A stretch of 64,000 nucleotides of DNA from Flammeovirgaceae bacterium UBA6059 (GTDB taxonomy: Bacteria > Bacteroidota > Bacteroidia > Cytophagales > Cyclobacteriaceae): positions 248,001-312,000 of the forward strand of contig DIYH01000035.1 in the NCBI GenBank assembly GCA_002435755.1. The letters are read 5' to 3'. Made by a program: the position numbers and the translations under genes. Below are positions 43,232 through 52,649 of this stretch, one piece after another; position 1 is the first letter of the stretch; each line of letters begins with the position of its first letter. The notes under the pieces were generated by a model. It worked only from the letters and a program-made list of their open reading frames with translations. It had not been told where the DNA came from and searched no databases.

Positions 43232-43672
43232 ATGATAGTCGTACGACCAAAAGTGAATACACTCTTCAGTATTGGGGTATTCCTTATTCTGATTTTCAGC
43301 TTTTTCGGTGTGATGATAAATCAGTACCTCAGCTATACCCGGCCTCCTCTGTACATTTCATTGTTAATGGTCACCTCTGGAGCATTAGGGTTCGCTATTT
43401 TGATAAAATACCTGTGGAACCTTAAGACAATTTCAATTGGCAAAGAACGGTTCGAAGTGCGGTATCCGGTAAGGTTCAGAAAGATTATCTATTCTGGTAA
43501 GGAGATAATCAAATGGCAAGAGGTGAAAATCAAAACATGGGGTGGGAATTATGCAGAACTATCCATTCACTTCAATGCTGACAAGAAGCTTGACCTCAGT
43601 CAACAGGAGCATACAGAATATGACAAAACGATTAACTATCTCAACAAGAAATATAAAAAACTAAAGAAGTAG
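43232..43672 (+). CDS. Small membrane protein with C-terminal cytoplasmic domain
   Basis: 146 residues. Two membrane segments at about 10-29 and 38-58 precede a basic soluble domain with a strand-rich pattern: ISIGKERFEVRYPVRFRKIIYSGKEI, IKTWGGNYAELSIHFNADKK and a Lys-rich end. This is the layout of small bacterial PH-domain-like membrane proteins, but I do not assign a family. It ends one base before the crcB start, so the two are probably cotranscribed. Upstream at 43188-43210 is an imperfect TGACAC / GTGTCA inverted repeat that might be an operator. Confidence 0.7.
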   Translation: MIVVRPKVNTLFSIGVFLILIFSFFGVMINQYLSYTRPPLYISLLMVTSGALGFAILIKYLWNLKTISIGKERFEVRYPVRFRKIIYSGKEIIKWQEVKIKTWGGNYAELSIHFNADKKLDLSQQEHTEYDKTINYLNKKYKKLKK

Positions 43673-43673
43673 C

Positions 43674-44051
43674 ATGTTTCAAAATGTACTCATCGTTGGT
43701 TTAGGAGGTTTCTTTGGTAGTGCCGGAAGATATTTGATCCATTTGAGCATGATCAAGGTTGGCTGGGATCGGTTCCCGGTTGCCACTCTATCGGCCAATG
43801 TGCTGGGCTGTCTGATCTTCGGTGTGGCGCTTGGCTTAAGCTTCAGAGAGAATAGTAAGATACAGCACGGACTACTCATCTTCATTACCACAGGATTTTG
43901 CGGTGGGTTTACCACCTTTTCGACCTTTGCTATTGAGAACCTCAGAATGCTGGAACAGGAAGATCTGTGGAGTATGCTTCTCTATACAATGTTAAGTGTT
44001 GCGCTAGGACTTCTAGCCGGATATGCAGGCCTTACACTCGTTAAAAGCTAA
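43674..44051 (+). CDS. crcB: Fluoride ion channel CrcB/Fluc
   Basis: 125 residues with four membrane helices. Family motifs are GGFFGSAGRYLIHL (G-x-G-x-x-R near the N-terminus), TLSANVLGCLIFGV with the conserved Asn, and GFCGGFTTFSTFAIE, the phenylalanine-box segment. It exports fluoride as a dual-topology dimer. It directly follows the 43232 membrane protein and precedes a CocE-like hydrolase by 8 bases, so all three may be one transcript. I looked for the fluoride riboswitch ahead of it and did not see one. Confidence 0.95.
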   Translation: MFQNVLIVGLGGFFGSAGRYLIHLSMIKVGWDRFPVATLSANVLGCLIFGVALGLSFRENSKIQHGLLIFITTGFCGGFTTFSTFAIENLRMLEQEDLWSMLLYTMLSVALGLLAGYAGLTLVKS

Positions 44052-44059
44052 TCACTGAT

Positions 44060-45964
44060 ATGCACAAGTACTTCATAGGACTCATCGTAACAATTATTTG
44101 GACCTCATGTGAGCAGGGTTCAGAGTTCGCTCAATATGCTCCATCTCAAGATTCACTATACATCATCGAAAACTATGATAAATCTGAAGTCTACATCACG
44201 ATGCGAGATGGTGCCAGGTTATTCACTGCCATTTACACACCTAAAGACCGGTCCGAAGAATATCCTATCATCCTCTATCGAACACCTTACTCAGTGAGGC
44301 CATATGGCACTTCGGCCAATGAATACAGAACATCTCTGGGACCATCAAGCCAATTCGTGAGAGATGGGTACATATTCGTCTATCAGGACGTACGAGGCAC
44401 CTACATGTCCGAGGGCGAATTTGTCAACATGACACCACATCTACCTACCAAACAGGGTCCAGCAGATACTGATGAGAGCACGGACACCTATGATACCATT
44501 GATTGGCTTATCGAAAATCTAGAAGGCAACAATGGCAAGGTGGGACAATGGGGCATCAGTTATCCTGGTTTTTATACAGCGGCTGGCATGATAGATACAC
44601 ATCCAGCTCTTGTGGCTGCTTCACCACAAGCACCCATTGCAGATTGGTGGTATGATGATTTCCATCATCATGGGGCCTTCTTTCTCAATCATGCGTTCGG
44701 CTTTTTTGCCAACTTCGGCCGGCCGAGACCCGAACCAACTCAAAAAAGAGGGCCAAGGTTTGACTACAATGACAACAACGCCTTCGATTTTTTCAGAGAC
44801 CTGGGTCCATTGAGCAATGTCAAGTCAAAATACTTTGGAGATAGCATAACATTTTGGAATGAACTCGCCACTCACCCCAACTATGATGAATTCTGGAAGA
44901 AGCGCAACATTCTGCCTCATCTACAAAATATCAAGTGCGCTGTGCTCACGGTAGGAGGATGGTATGATGCTGAAGACCTCTATGGTCCTTTAGCTGTCTA
45001 TCAAAGTATCGAGCGCAATAATCCTTCCATATACAATGGTCTCGTCATGGGGCCATGGAGTCATGGAGCCTGGGCCCGTACTGACGGATCTTCTCTTGGC
45101 AATGTCCACTTTGGAAGTAACACCTCACATTTCTATAACGAGAACATTATCTACCCCTTTTTCAGACATTACTTAAAGGATGATATTGAATTAGAGCTTC
45201 CGGAGGCCTACATATTCGAGACCGGAACGAACCAATGGAGGACCTTTGACTCATGGCCACCTAAGCAGTTGATCTACCGCAATCTATTCCTTCATAAGGG
45301 CAAGTACCTAGCCTTTCAATCTCCAAGGGAGAGTGAATTCGGAATGGACGAATTCATAAGCGATCCGTTTGATCCTGTGCCCTACACAGAGGATGAAGTC
45401 ATTAGAATGACCAAAGAATATATGACTGATGATCAGTCTTTCGTGAATGAGCGTAAGGACATCCTCTATTATGTAACAGATCCGCTTGAGGATGATATTA
45501 CCATAGCCGGACCTATAGAAGCAAATCTTGTAGTAGCTACAAGTCAGACTGCCGCAGATTTTGTGGTAAAGCTAATCGACGTGTATCCCGAATCGCATCC
45601 CCCGTTTCCACACCAGCCTGACCAGAACATGGGTAATTACCATCAAATGGTGAGAAGTGAAGTCTTAAGAGGTAGATTCAGAGAGAACAAAACAGCACCC
45701 ATTCCTTTTATTCCCAATAACCAGGAGGAAGTTAGGATCCCTCTACAAGACGTGCTGCACACCTTCAAAAGGGGCCATAAGATCATGGTCCAGATCCAAA
45801 GCACATGGTTCCCACTAGTGGATATCAATCCTCAAACATACGTTGACAACATTTTTGAGGCAGATAGTAGTCACTTTGTCCAGGCACGACATAGAGTTTT
45901 TAGAAGTGGTGTTCAACCGTCATACATTTCCTTCGGTACTGTGACCGCTAATCCTTCCGAATAG
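44060..45964 (+). CDS. CocE/NonD-family hydrolase (X-Pro dipeptidyl-peptidase S15), lipoprotein
   Basis: 634 residues. A lipoprotein signal ends in WTSC (Cys near 17), placing it at the cell envelope. The alpha/beta hydrolase domain has YRTPYSVRPYG, the oxyanion/Tyr motif FVYQDVRGTYMSEGEF, the nucleophile Ser in GQWGISYPGFY, an Asp in GGWYDAEDLYG, and a His in MGPWSHGAWAR, as in CocE and X-Pro peptidases. The C-terminal jelly-roll domain begins near PEDDITIAGPIEANL (motif IAGPIEANLVVATS). Family members cleave acyl esters or acyl amides, such as glutaryl or cocaine esters and dipeptides with proline. Its natural substrate is unknown. Confidence 0.92.
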   Translation: MHKYFIGLIVTIIWTSCEQGSEFAQYAPSQDSLYIIENYDKSEVYITMRDGARLFTAIYTPKDRSEEYPIILYRTPYSVRPYGTSANEYRTSLGPSSQFVRDGYIFVYQDVRGTYMSEGEFVNMTPHLPTKQGPADTDESTDTYDTIDWLIENLEGNNGKVGQWGISYPGFYTAAGMIDTHPALVAASPQAPIADWWYDDFHHHGAFFLNHAFGFFANFGRPRPEPTQKRGPRFDYNDNNAFDFFRDLGPLSNVKSKYFGDSITFWNELATHPNYDEFWKKRNILPHLQNIKCAVLTVGGWYDAEDLYGPLAVYQSIERNNPSIYNGLVMGPWSHGAWARTDGSSLGNVHFGSNTSHFYNENIIYPFFRHYLKDDIELELPEAYIFETGTNQWRTFDSWPPKQLIYRNLFLHKGKYLAFQSPRESEFGMDEFISDPFDPVPYTEDEVIRMTKEYMTDDQSFVNERKDILYYVTDPLEDDITIAGPIEANLVVATSQTAADFVVKLIDVYPESHPPFPHQPDQNMGNYHQMVRSEVLRGRFRENKTAPIPFIPNNQEEVRIPLQDVLHTFKRGHKIMVQIQSTWFPLVDINPQTYVDNIFEADSSHFVQARHRVFRSGVQPSYISFGTVTANPSE

Positions 45965-46144
45965 TACTCAATCAGGGTTGTATTGACTCAGAAAGCTGAG
46001 ATCAAAATGGGTCAAAATGATATGAGTCTTAGATAGTATGATCCGTTCTTTTGTTCATCGAAGAAATAATTGGATATAACGATAAGATAATCTCTGTCTT
46101 ATATAATTTTTTTACTTTCACATTGGAGGAATTTTACCATAGTC

Positions 46145-49100
46145 ATGACCAAAATCTTTACCCTCGTTGCACTTATGATCATTGCGACGTTAGCCAATGC
46201 TGAAGTTATTGGTGAAATAGAGGTGCAAAGCACTTGTCGCATTAACCCAAGCAGCAACAGCTGGATATTCACAAACAATGGAGAGGCAAAGGCCCGTGTA
46301 CGCTATCAGGTGCTTCCTGATGGCAAGCGTAAAAACCTTTGGTTAAACCCTGGCCAATCCAGGACAGTCAATCAAAAAGAAAAGCTCGGTGACCTACTTG
46401 AGGTGAGCTATGAAGATAGTCAAATTCAATTGACCGGCAGTTCAGAGATTTGTGAAGTACAAGACATTAATCTAACCAGTGTTTGTTCTGACAACCCTGG
46501 GATGAGAAGGTGGCGTGTACACAATCCCAATAATTACAAAGTGCAGATCACTTATGGTATTTACGGTAGTGGCCAGACTAGGAATATTACCCTACAAAAA
46601 GCAGGCAAAGCAAAAGAGAAGTGGGCTGGCGATGGCGTCTTTGAATATACTTTTTTCAGCACACAGGACGCTGGCGGGGCAAATACTATGATCATCACAT
46701 ATGGTAAGCTAGACGGGAATGGTAAGCCTCAGCAGAAAACCAAAGCATCTTGTAATTGCGTATGTTCTTTGCCAGACGGATCAGTAACTGCCGAGGCAAC
46801 TTGTTCTGATAAGAGCAAACGCAACCTCTGGGAGGTGACCAATATAAATCCGAAGAAGGTGTATATCACGCGCACTGACAATGGAAAGCGAGTTTCTATT
46901 CCTGCAGCTAAGACCATCACAAATGATGATAATGAGCAAGAACTGGTACCTGGTGTAGGAAAAATATATACTTCTAGAAGTACCGTAGAGTTTGCGTTTA
47001 CCTATGGCAATGCCCAGGCTTCTCCTCTGTACAAGATGGAAAGCAACCCTTGTTACCCTACTCCTACAGAACCGATCTTGGCAGACATCTATTATGCCGA
47101 CTCTGAGCCAGGTGTTCAATTGGCCAACATATTTGCCGTGCACCTTGACGATGAAACTGGCAAGGCAACAATGGAGCGTATTTTCGATGTTCCTTTTGGT
47201 GCTCACATCGCTGTGACTCGCGACAATACTACCATGTACATCATCGGCGGTGGTAGTCTTTGGAAGTATGATCTAATCGGTCATGGTTTAACTGAAATTG
47301 GTGAATTTCCTTATGGTCAGGTATTACAAGCATCTATTAACTTGGATGACGAGTTGTGGTTAGTTTCTTCTACACACAACACAGCCTACAATGTCAATCC
47401 TGAAGATGCTTCGGTGATTGAGTCTATAGAATTAGATACCAACATCTCAAACGGTGATATTGTGTTCACATCAGACGATGTGATTTTGACAGGAACAAAA
47501 ACTTTAAGAAGTGTAGACCTAGAAACCGGTATGACCACCGCAATTAGTTCGCTTCGTCGTAATGTCAACGGTATGGCAGTTCTTGATCAAGGGCGAGGAG
47601 ATCTTATCATCGCGACAAAAGATTTGGATCACTTCATAACGCTTGATCCTGTGACTGGAGAAGAAACTGGAAGCTATGACGCCTACTTCAATGGTGAAAG
47701 GTGGAATTTGAATTGGGGAGATATGACCACTGGTCATCTTTATCCGAGATTTGACGGATGTCAAATCTTCCTGGCTGATCAAGACACAAGGTCAATCTAC
47801 ACTATTGATCCTGGCATAGAGAATGGTGTTGCGCTTGCAAATAATGCACTACCCTACCCAGAAGACTATCGCGACCCTCACATCGCTCTGAACCTTGACG
47901 GAAGTAGACTGTACATGGTAAATAGTACCAGCCCAAATAAGTATGGCTATTATGACCTTAACTCGCTTGAGTTTCATCATATCGGTACTATAAGCGGTGT
48001 TGGCAAAGTGACACAGTTGACTTTTAGCCCCTTCGGTGAGCTATTCTTCTCTTCTAACAACAGTGAAGAATTGTATGTCTTTACTGACATTGACATGGGT
48101 ACTTATGAGAGCTATGGTCAGGTGAGAATTGACAATACTAACAGTATCCTTAAGATTGAAGGATCGGACATTGCATTTGATCAGGATGGCACTTTCTATG
48201 TCGCTAGTAATCAAACACCTGATGATATCTATCAGGTCTCTGGAGTTAAAGGACACTTACTTGCCGTGCCAGTTGTCGAGAATCTTAGAAAGCACATTAC
48301 GGGATTAGCAGTTGACGGAAACGGTGATCTATTGGTTTCATTCTACCGATCAGACGAACTTATCCATATCAACACATCCACCTTCGAAAGAACAGGCCTT
48401 ACTATAACTGGAGATATCTCAAGAAATGGTTACGGTGATATGTCTTCAGCATGCTTTGAAATGCTTGAATTCTGTGATGGGTATGGCGAAGCGATCGTTG
48501 AGTACAATCCCGGCACTCTAGCCCGGGGTACTGGTAATCCTCCGGAGGAAAGAATGATTGCAGAAAACGCACTTGGAAAACCTCAAGAAACTGATGTGAT
48601 CAATTTTGTTTCACTTGGTTTTGGAGGCGACCTGATTGTTGAGTTGGCTAGCCCGGTCTATAACTTCAATAAAAATGGAGTGTATGTAGATAACGAGAAA
48701 TCGATCAACTATGGCGAGAAGTCGATGGCAGATATCGTGATTGTTGAAACGAGTTATGGTCGACGACAGTCAAACTGTGGCCCTGATCGCAACAAAAACT
48801 ATCCTGAAAGGATTGACGTTTTTGGTGCTCAGTCACTAGAGGGCGAATGGGTTCAATTGACAGCAGGCGAGTGTAGATCATCGTTCTTAGATGTAGCTCC
48901 CGCTATAGAAGCTGGCCTAGAGCACGTGAAGTATCTTAAAATAGTGGATGTAACTGATCCTCAATATTTCCCTGGCTCTGCAGATGGTTATGACGTAGAC
49001 GGAATTATCATTTGTCCAGGTGAGGTAGTCGCTGCAATCACCGGCGAAGGACGGGATGGGTCGCCTATCGCTAATGCAAGAACAATAGGGGAAGGTGAAG

Positions 49101-49396
49101 CTTATAGCGAAGACTTCTTCAATAAAGCTCCGAACGAAGTGTATCAAAGTACTTTTGACCTGATAAGCATCTATCCTAACCCCGTAGTGACTGATCAAAT
49201 CAGACTAAATATTAATCGTGAATGGGAAGTCGCACAGTTTGAGGTTATCGACATCAACGGTCGTACCATGAGCCTTGGTCAAGTTGAGAGGTTCAATCCA
49301 ACTATAAGAACAGATAATATGGTCAACGGACTCTATGTGCTAAAAGTGAATGTCGGTGGCCAAGAACAGACACTTAAGTTCACCATAAGGAAATAA
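46145..49396 (+). CDS. T9SS-secreted protein with cysteine-repeat N-terminus and beta-propeller
   Basis: 1083 residues; GGAGGA 14 bases ahead of the ATG is a good ribosome site for this group. Signal peptide ends near LANA. Residues about 25-300 contain three repeats of about 90 residues, each with a Cys and W followed by N-P/G-T (NSWIFTNNGEAKARVRYQV, RRWRVHNPNNYKVQITYGI, NLWEVTNINPKKVYITR), an Ig-like-looking unit. 310-770 is a beta-propeller (IDIYYADSEPG region, NLDDELWLVS, VDGNGDLLVSF). 780-955 is a further surface domain (ALGKPQETDVINFVSLGFGG, VDGIIICPGE). 1003-1083 is the T9SS sorting domain (ISIYPNPVVTDQIRL, GLYVLKVNVGG). The protein would be surface-exposed or secreted. Function is unknown. 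Expression ends at the two hairpins downstream. Confidence 0.88.
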   Translation: MTKIFTLVALMIIATLANAEVIGEIEVQSTCRINPSSNSWIFTNNGEAKARVRYQVLPDGKRKNLWLNPGQSRTVNQKEKLGDLLEVSYEDSQIQLTGSSEICEVQDINLTSVCSDNPGMRRWRVHNPNNYKVQITYGIYGSGQTRNITLQKAGKAKEKWAGDGVFEYTFFSTQDAGGANTMIITYGKLDGNGKPQQKTKASCNCVCSLPDGSVTAEATCSDKSKRNLWEVTNINPKKVYITRTDNGKRVSIPAAKTITNDDNEQELVPGVGKIYTSRSTVEFAFTYGNAQASPLYKMESNPCYPTPTEPILADIYYADSEPGVQLANIFAVHLDDETGKATMERIFDVPFGAHIAVTRDNTTMYIIGGGSLWKYDLIGHGLTEIGEFPYGQVLQASINLDDELWLVSSTHNTAYNVNPEDASVIESIELDTNISNGDIVFTSDDVILTGTKTLRSVDLETGMTTAISSLRRNVNGMAVLDQGRGDLIIATKDLDHFITLDPVTGEETGSYDAYFNGERWNLNWGDMTTGHLYPRFDGCQIFLADQDTRSIYTIDPGIENGVALANNALPYPEDYRDPHIALNLDGSRLYMVNSTSPNKYGYYDLNSLEFHHIGTISGVGKVTQLTFSPFGELFFSSNNSEELYVFTDIDMGTYESYGQVRIDNTNSILKIEGSDIAFDQDGTFYVASNQTPDDIYQVSGVKGHLLAVPVVENLRKHITGLAVDGNGDLLVSFYRSDELIHINTSTFERTGLTITGDISRNGYGDMSSACFEMLEFCDGYGEAIVEYNPGTLARGTGNPPEERMIAENALGKPQETDVINFVSLGFGGDLIVELASPVYNFNKNGVYVDNEKSINYGEKSMADIVIVETSYGRRQSNCGPDRNKNYPERIDVFGAQSLEGEWVQLTAGECRSSFLDVAPAIEAGLEHVKYLKIVDVTDPQYFPGSADGYDVDGIIICPGEVVAAITGEGRDGSPIANARTIGEGEAYSEDFFNKAPNEVYQSTFDLISIYPNPVVTDQIRLNINREWEVAQFEVIDINGRTMSLGQVERFNPTIRTDNMVNGLYVLKVNVGGQEQTLKFTIRK

Positions 49397-49415
49397 AAGA
49401 ATAGATAGTGTATCT

Positions 49416-49447
49416 AAAAGGTGACTCGATTCGGTCACCTTTTTTTG
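49416..49447 (+). terminator. Intrinsic terminator after the T9SS protein gene
   Basis: Perfect 10-base stem AAAAGGTGAC / GTCACCTTTT with an 8-base loop, followed by T residues, starting 20 bases after the stop codon of the 46145-49396 gene. Confidence 0.85.
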
Positions 49448-49454
49448 ACAAAAA

Positions 49455-49483
49455 ATAAAGAGGGGCCTACATCCCCTCTTTAT
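49455..49483. terminator. Bidirectional hairpin between convergent genes
   Basis: Perfect 11-base inverted repeat ATAAAGAGGGG / CCCCTCTTTAT with a 7-base loop, immediately after the first terminator. A/T residues on both sides let it act for either strand, so it probably ends the leftward outer-membrane-protein transcript too. Confidence 0.7.
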
Positions 49484-49606
49484 AATCACCTATTTAACCA
49501 AATCACCTTCGTCTTTCGACCTAACATCATTACAATGCCGGTCGTAATCAAAAAGTTGCTTTATAGACTACCGAACTAATCAAATGGTTGGAAGTGTAAC
49601 TTTCTT

Positions 49607-50758
49607 TTAAAAACTCCATTTGATTCGCGTAAAAATGGCACTTCCTGCAGAAGTGTATTCTCCTTCTTCATTCTCAGCAAAGAATAGCTGACCCGTAAGA
49701 TCAAAGTCGAGGTTCTCCTTGAGAGAGTAGGTAACAAAAGGGTTTAAGAAAAGTGCCTGATCAGAAGGGTAGAAAATGGTGGCTAAGCCACCGGACATCA
49801 AAGGTGTGATTTGATAGGATGCCTGAATAAAAGTTGACATTACATAAGGTGAGAGCTCTCTGACGTCCAGGTTAGAGTTTATAGCCCCAGGATCGAGGAT
49901 ACTAGGTGGACTCTTCTCACCATCGGAGTTATACAAGAATCCACCATTTAGGTATATAGAGTTGGGAAAGGAGTAATCTACGGAAACTGATGCCAACAAC
50001 TGTGATACACCATAGCCCTCCTCCAGTGGCTCAAAATATGTCAGTTCGCCTTTGAAGCCTGCATTCCCCAGATTTCCCGCCCAGCCGGTACCTACCGTCA
50101 GATTGTTTTTCATCACACCACCGAAGAACTGGATATCATAGAGACCGGTATTCATCTGATAGCGTAAAGCTGTTGTGATTTCTCGCAGACTTCCGGCAAT
50201 ATTAAAGGCAAACTCAAATTCCGAAGCATATCCGGTAAATCGCTTGATCCGTATGGCATCACTTCCCGGTCGCTCCTCATAATCAAAATCAAAAAAAGAA
50301 TAAGCATTGAAGATATCATTGGGGTTCCAAGCCAAATTCTTTCCCCAGTTGATGCGTTGACGACCAGCCGTTACTTCCCAATTGTTCTTGTTGTATCGCA
50401 AAAAGAACCTATCGATCATGGTGTGCAATAGCACTCCCCTCTCATCAATAGGTGTCCAGCTTAGGTCAAAATAATCGTTGTTGACATCTATAAAGTCAGC
50501 ATATAGCGGATAAAACTCTGTAGCCAGATCACCAAATAGCAGCCTGTTCCTTAGCTCAAGCTTTCCAGTCAGTGATTCCGAAGGATACCAGTGAAAATTC
50601 AGTCGATTATGGACAAGATTGTCAATAAAGTCGGGATCATCACTGTTGATAGTCCAAGTGACCATATCCTTGACATATCCACTTACTTGTAACTTGGGAG
50701 CGTCCTGCCCCCGGACACACAAGGGTAAAATGATCAGCAACCATACAGCACGTTTCAT
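49607..50758 (-). CDS. Outer-membrane beta-barrel protein of the ABC/LolA-like operon
   Basis: 383 residues with a signal peptide (ending VRGQ) and many short amphipathic strands: LQVSGYVKDMVTWTI, LTGKLELRNRLLFGD, FFLRYNKNNWEVTAGRQRINWG, SEFEFAFNIAGS, and a terminal Phe after ARIFTRIKWSF (last five residues IKWSF), typical of outer-membrane barrels. The GRQRINWGKNLAWNPNDIFN motif recalls DUF1302-type barrels. Its start overlaps the ABC ATPase stop by four bases, so it is produced with the transporter, probably as its outer-membrane exit or acceptor. The family name is not secure. Confidence 0.8.
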   Translation of the reverse strand: MKRAVWLLIILPLCVRGQDAPKLQVSGYVKDMVTWTINSDDPDFIDNLVHNRLNFHWYPSESLTGKLELRNRLLFGDLATEFYPLYADFIDVNNDYFDLSWTPIDERGVLLHTMIDRFFLRYNKNNWEVTAGRQRINWGKNLAWNPNDIFNAYSFFDFDYEERPGSDAIRIKRFTGYASEFEFAFNIAGSLREITTALRYQMNTGLYDIQFFGGVMKNNLTVGTGWAGNLGNAGFKGELTYFEPLEEGYGVSQLLASVSVDYSFPNSIYLNGGFLYNSDGEKSPPSILDPGAINSNLDVRELSPYVMSTFIQASYQITPLMSGGLATIFYPSDQALFLNPFVTYSLKENLDFDLTGQLFFAENEEGEYTSAGSAIFTRIKWSF

Positions 50759-51438
50759 TTCTTTTCGTCGCTCACTATCCTGCCGTCCTCCAAAGTGATG
50801 ATCCTTCGCGCTTTGTCTATCACTCTTTGGTCATGAGTGCTGAAGATAAAAGTAGCCTTCTCTTCTTCATTCATTTTAGCCATAATATCCAATAAAGACT
50901 CAGTGGAGTGCGAGTCAAGATTGGCAGTTGGCTCATCTGCAAGGATAAATTTTGGCTTAGAAGCGAGCGCTCTGGCTACTGCGACCCTCTGCTGCTGTCC
51001 CCCTGACAACTCCGCCGGACGCCTTTGACTTACTTCTTTGATCCCCATTTTCGTCAAAAGCTCATCCGCTCTCTCGTCCATCGCCGATTGATGCGATTGC
51101 TGCAACAGCATAACAAATTCGACATTTTCTTTGGCAGTAAGCACTGGGATCAAGTTGTAAGACTGGAATACAAAACCAATGTTCTTTAACCTAAAATCAG
51201 TCAAAGCGGCTTCATTTAAATCAGCAATATTGACTCCACTCACAGAGATATGACCTTCCGATACGCTATCAAGACCACCTATCATGTTGAGTAAAGTGGT
51301 CTTGCCACATCCCGAAGGGCCTACTATGGCTGTGAACTCTCCCTCCTCTATCGTCAATGACACATCATTGATCGCATGTACAGGGATCGTGTCGGGATTG
51401 TAAATCTTACTAACGCTTTTAGCTTCAATTACACTCAT
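50755..51438 (-). CDS. ABC transporter ATPase (LolD/MacB-type)
   Basis: 227 residues, the standard single-domain size. Walker A GPSGCGKTTLLN, Q-loop QSYNLIPVLTAKEN, signature LSGGQQQRVAVARAL, Walker B KFILADEPTANLDSHS and switch His in FIFSTHDQRV are all intact. This sequence group (DSVSEGHISVSGVNIADL region) belongs to the LolD/MacB/FtsE-type ATPases that work with FtsX-fold permeases. It is 2 bases after the second permease gene and overlaps the barrel gene by 4 bases. Role: drives mechanotransmission by the two permeases encoded just ahead. Confidence 0.95.
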   Translation of the reverse strand: MSVIEAKSVSKIYNPDTIPVHAINDVSLTIEEGEFTAIVGPSGCGKTTLLNMIGGLDSVSEGHISVSGVNIADLNEAALTDFRLKNIGFVFQSYNLIPVLTAKENVEFVMLLQQSHQSAMDERADELLTKMGIKEVSQRRPAELSGGQQQRVAVARALASKPKFILADEPTANLDSHSTESLLDIMAKMNEEEKATFIFSTHDQRVIDKARRIITLEDGRIVSDEKK

Positions 51439-51440
51439 GA

Positions 51441-52649
51441 CTAAAGTTTTCTTATCGCTTCCAATGGATCAAGTTTGATGGCTTTGATCGCCGGGTAAAC
51501 AGCTCCCAGAAATGCGGTGAAAATGACCACCATCATCAAAATCGGATAGGTCACATTCTCTATTGATGGGTAAAAAATGGCATCCATACCATACTCCTCC
51601 AGTGCTGTAGCATAGGCAGACAGGTCCATACCATTCGTCTCAAGCCACATATTGGTCAGGTATCCAAAAAACAGGCCTAACGGACCAGCGATCAGCGACA
51701 TCAGACAAGTCTCCAATATGATCATCCGAAAGACACTTTTTTTATGCATGCCTATAGACCTGAGCATACCTATTTCCTTGGTACGCTCTAGCACCGCCAT
51801 GAGCATAGTATTAACTATACCGAAGAGCAGAGCGAGCATTATAATGACAGTCACAATCTGCTTGGTCATTGCGGACTGTTGCTCCATCATATCAAACTCA
51901 GGAGCTATTTCCCGATAGGTACGTACCAAATCATTAGTTACAGCCGAAAGGCTATCCTTAACTGGCAAAATGAGTTCGCTATCATTCAGATAAACGGCCA
52001 TTTCATTGAGACCAGTTACAGCGGTCAGTGATTGTAGATCACTCAGTCGTACATAAGCAGCGGACTCGTTGATCCTTGGTGATTTTGATTTGAATATGCC
52101 TTCAACCCTAAATGAAGCGGCGGTGATCTCTCTGTCAAGTTTTTGCAAGGTGATCACCACTTTAGACCTCACTTTTACTTTCAGTTTATCCGCTAGTTTT
52201 TCGCTTATCAGAATAGGATTGCGCTTGATAGCTGAAAAATAAGTACCATCCAAAAGCTGACTTTCCAGTCCGGTCGTTTGGGCCTCAGCGTCAGGTACAA
52301 CCCCATAAATTTGTACACCCAGGCTGGTCTTTGGGCTAGCCAGCATGCCGTTGACAATCTGACGACCTGACCAGGATTTTACACTTTGGGAACCATTTAG
52401 CGACTGCTCTAGTGCTTCAACTTCCGATAGCCGAAACTCTAACCCTGGCTCGATAAGATAATCAGGATTGTGTATTTGAATATGAGAGTAATCATGGTTG
52501 ACCCCATTTCTCGAAAATGCTTCAATGAAGCTGTTGTAAAAGGCAAACATGAATACAAGTGCCCATACACCGACAATGATCGCTCCGATCACAACAAAGC
52601 TACGTTTCTTTGATCTCCAGATATTTTTCCAGGCGAGTGAGAGTATCAT
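51441..52649 (-). CDS. FtsX-type ABC permease (LolC/E-like), second
   Basis: 402 residues. The N-terminus LAWKNIWRSKKRSFVV and first membrane helix are followed by a MacB-like periplasmic core (about 45-270), then three helices at about 275-300, 325-350 and 370-395. The C-terminal ending GAVYPAIKAIKLDPLEAIRKL is the FtsX-family signature (P-x-x-A-l-R). It overlaps the preceding permease gene by four bases. With its paralogue it should form the heterodimer of a type VII ABC transporter of the LolCDE/MacB class that moves lipoproteins or lipids from the inner membrane. Confidence 0.93.
   Translation of the reverse strand: MILSLAWKNIWRSKKRSFVVIGAIIVGVWALVFMFAFYNSFIEAFSRNGVNHDYSHIQIHNPDYLIEPGLEFRLSEVEALEQSLNGSQSVKSWSGRQIVNGMLASPKTSLGVQIYGVVPDAEAQTTGLESQLLDGTYFSAIKRNPILISEKLADKLKVKVRSKVVITLQKLDREITAASFRVEGIFKSKSPRINESAAYVRLSDLQSLTAVTGLNEMAVYLNDSELILPVKDSLSAVTNDLVRTYREIAPEFDMMEQQSAMTKQIVTVIIMLALLFGIVNTMLMAVLERTKEIGMLRSIGMHKKSVFRMIILETCLMSLIAGPLGLFFGYLTNMWLETNGMDLSAYATALEEYGMDAIFYPSIENVTYPILMMVVIFTAFLGAVYPAIKAIKLDPLEAIRKL

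Noticed and set aside
43225..43425. Open frame overlapping the start of the 43232 membrane protein
   Set aside because: Overlaps a clearly hydrophobic-organised membrane protein and has random-looking composition.
43500..43674. Fluoride riboswitch ahead of crcB
   Set aside because: The preceding bases are coding sequence of the 43232 gene up to one base before crcB and I saw no fluoride-aptamer pattern.
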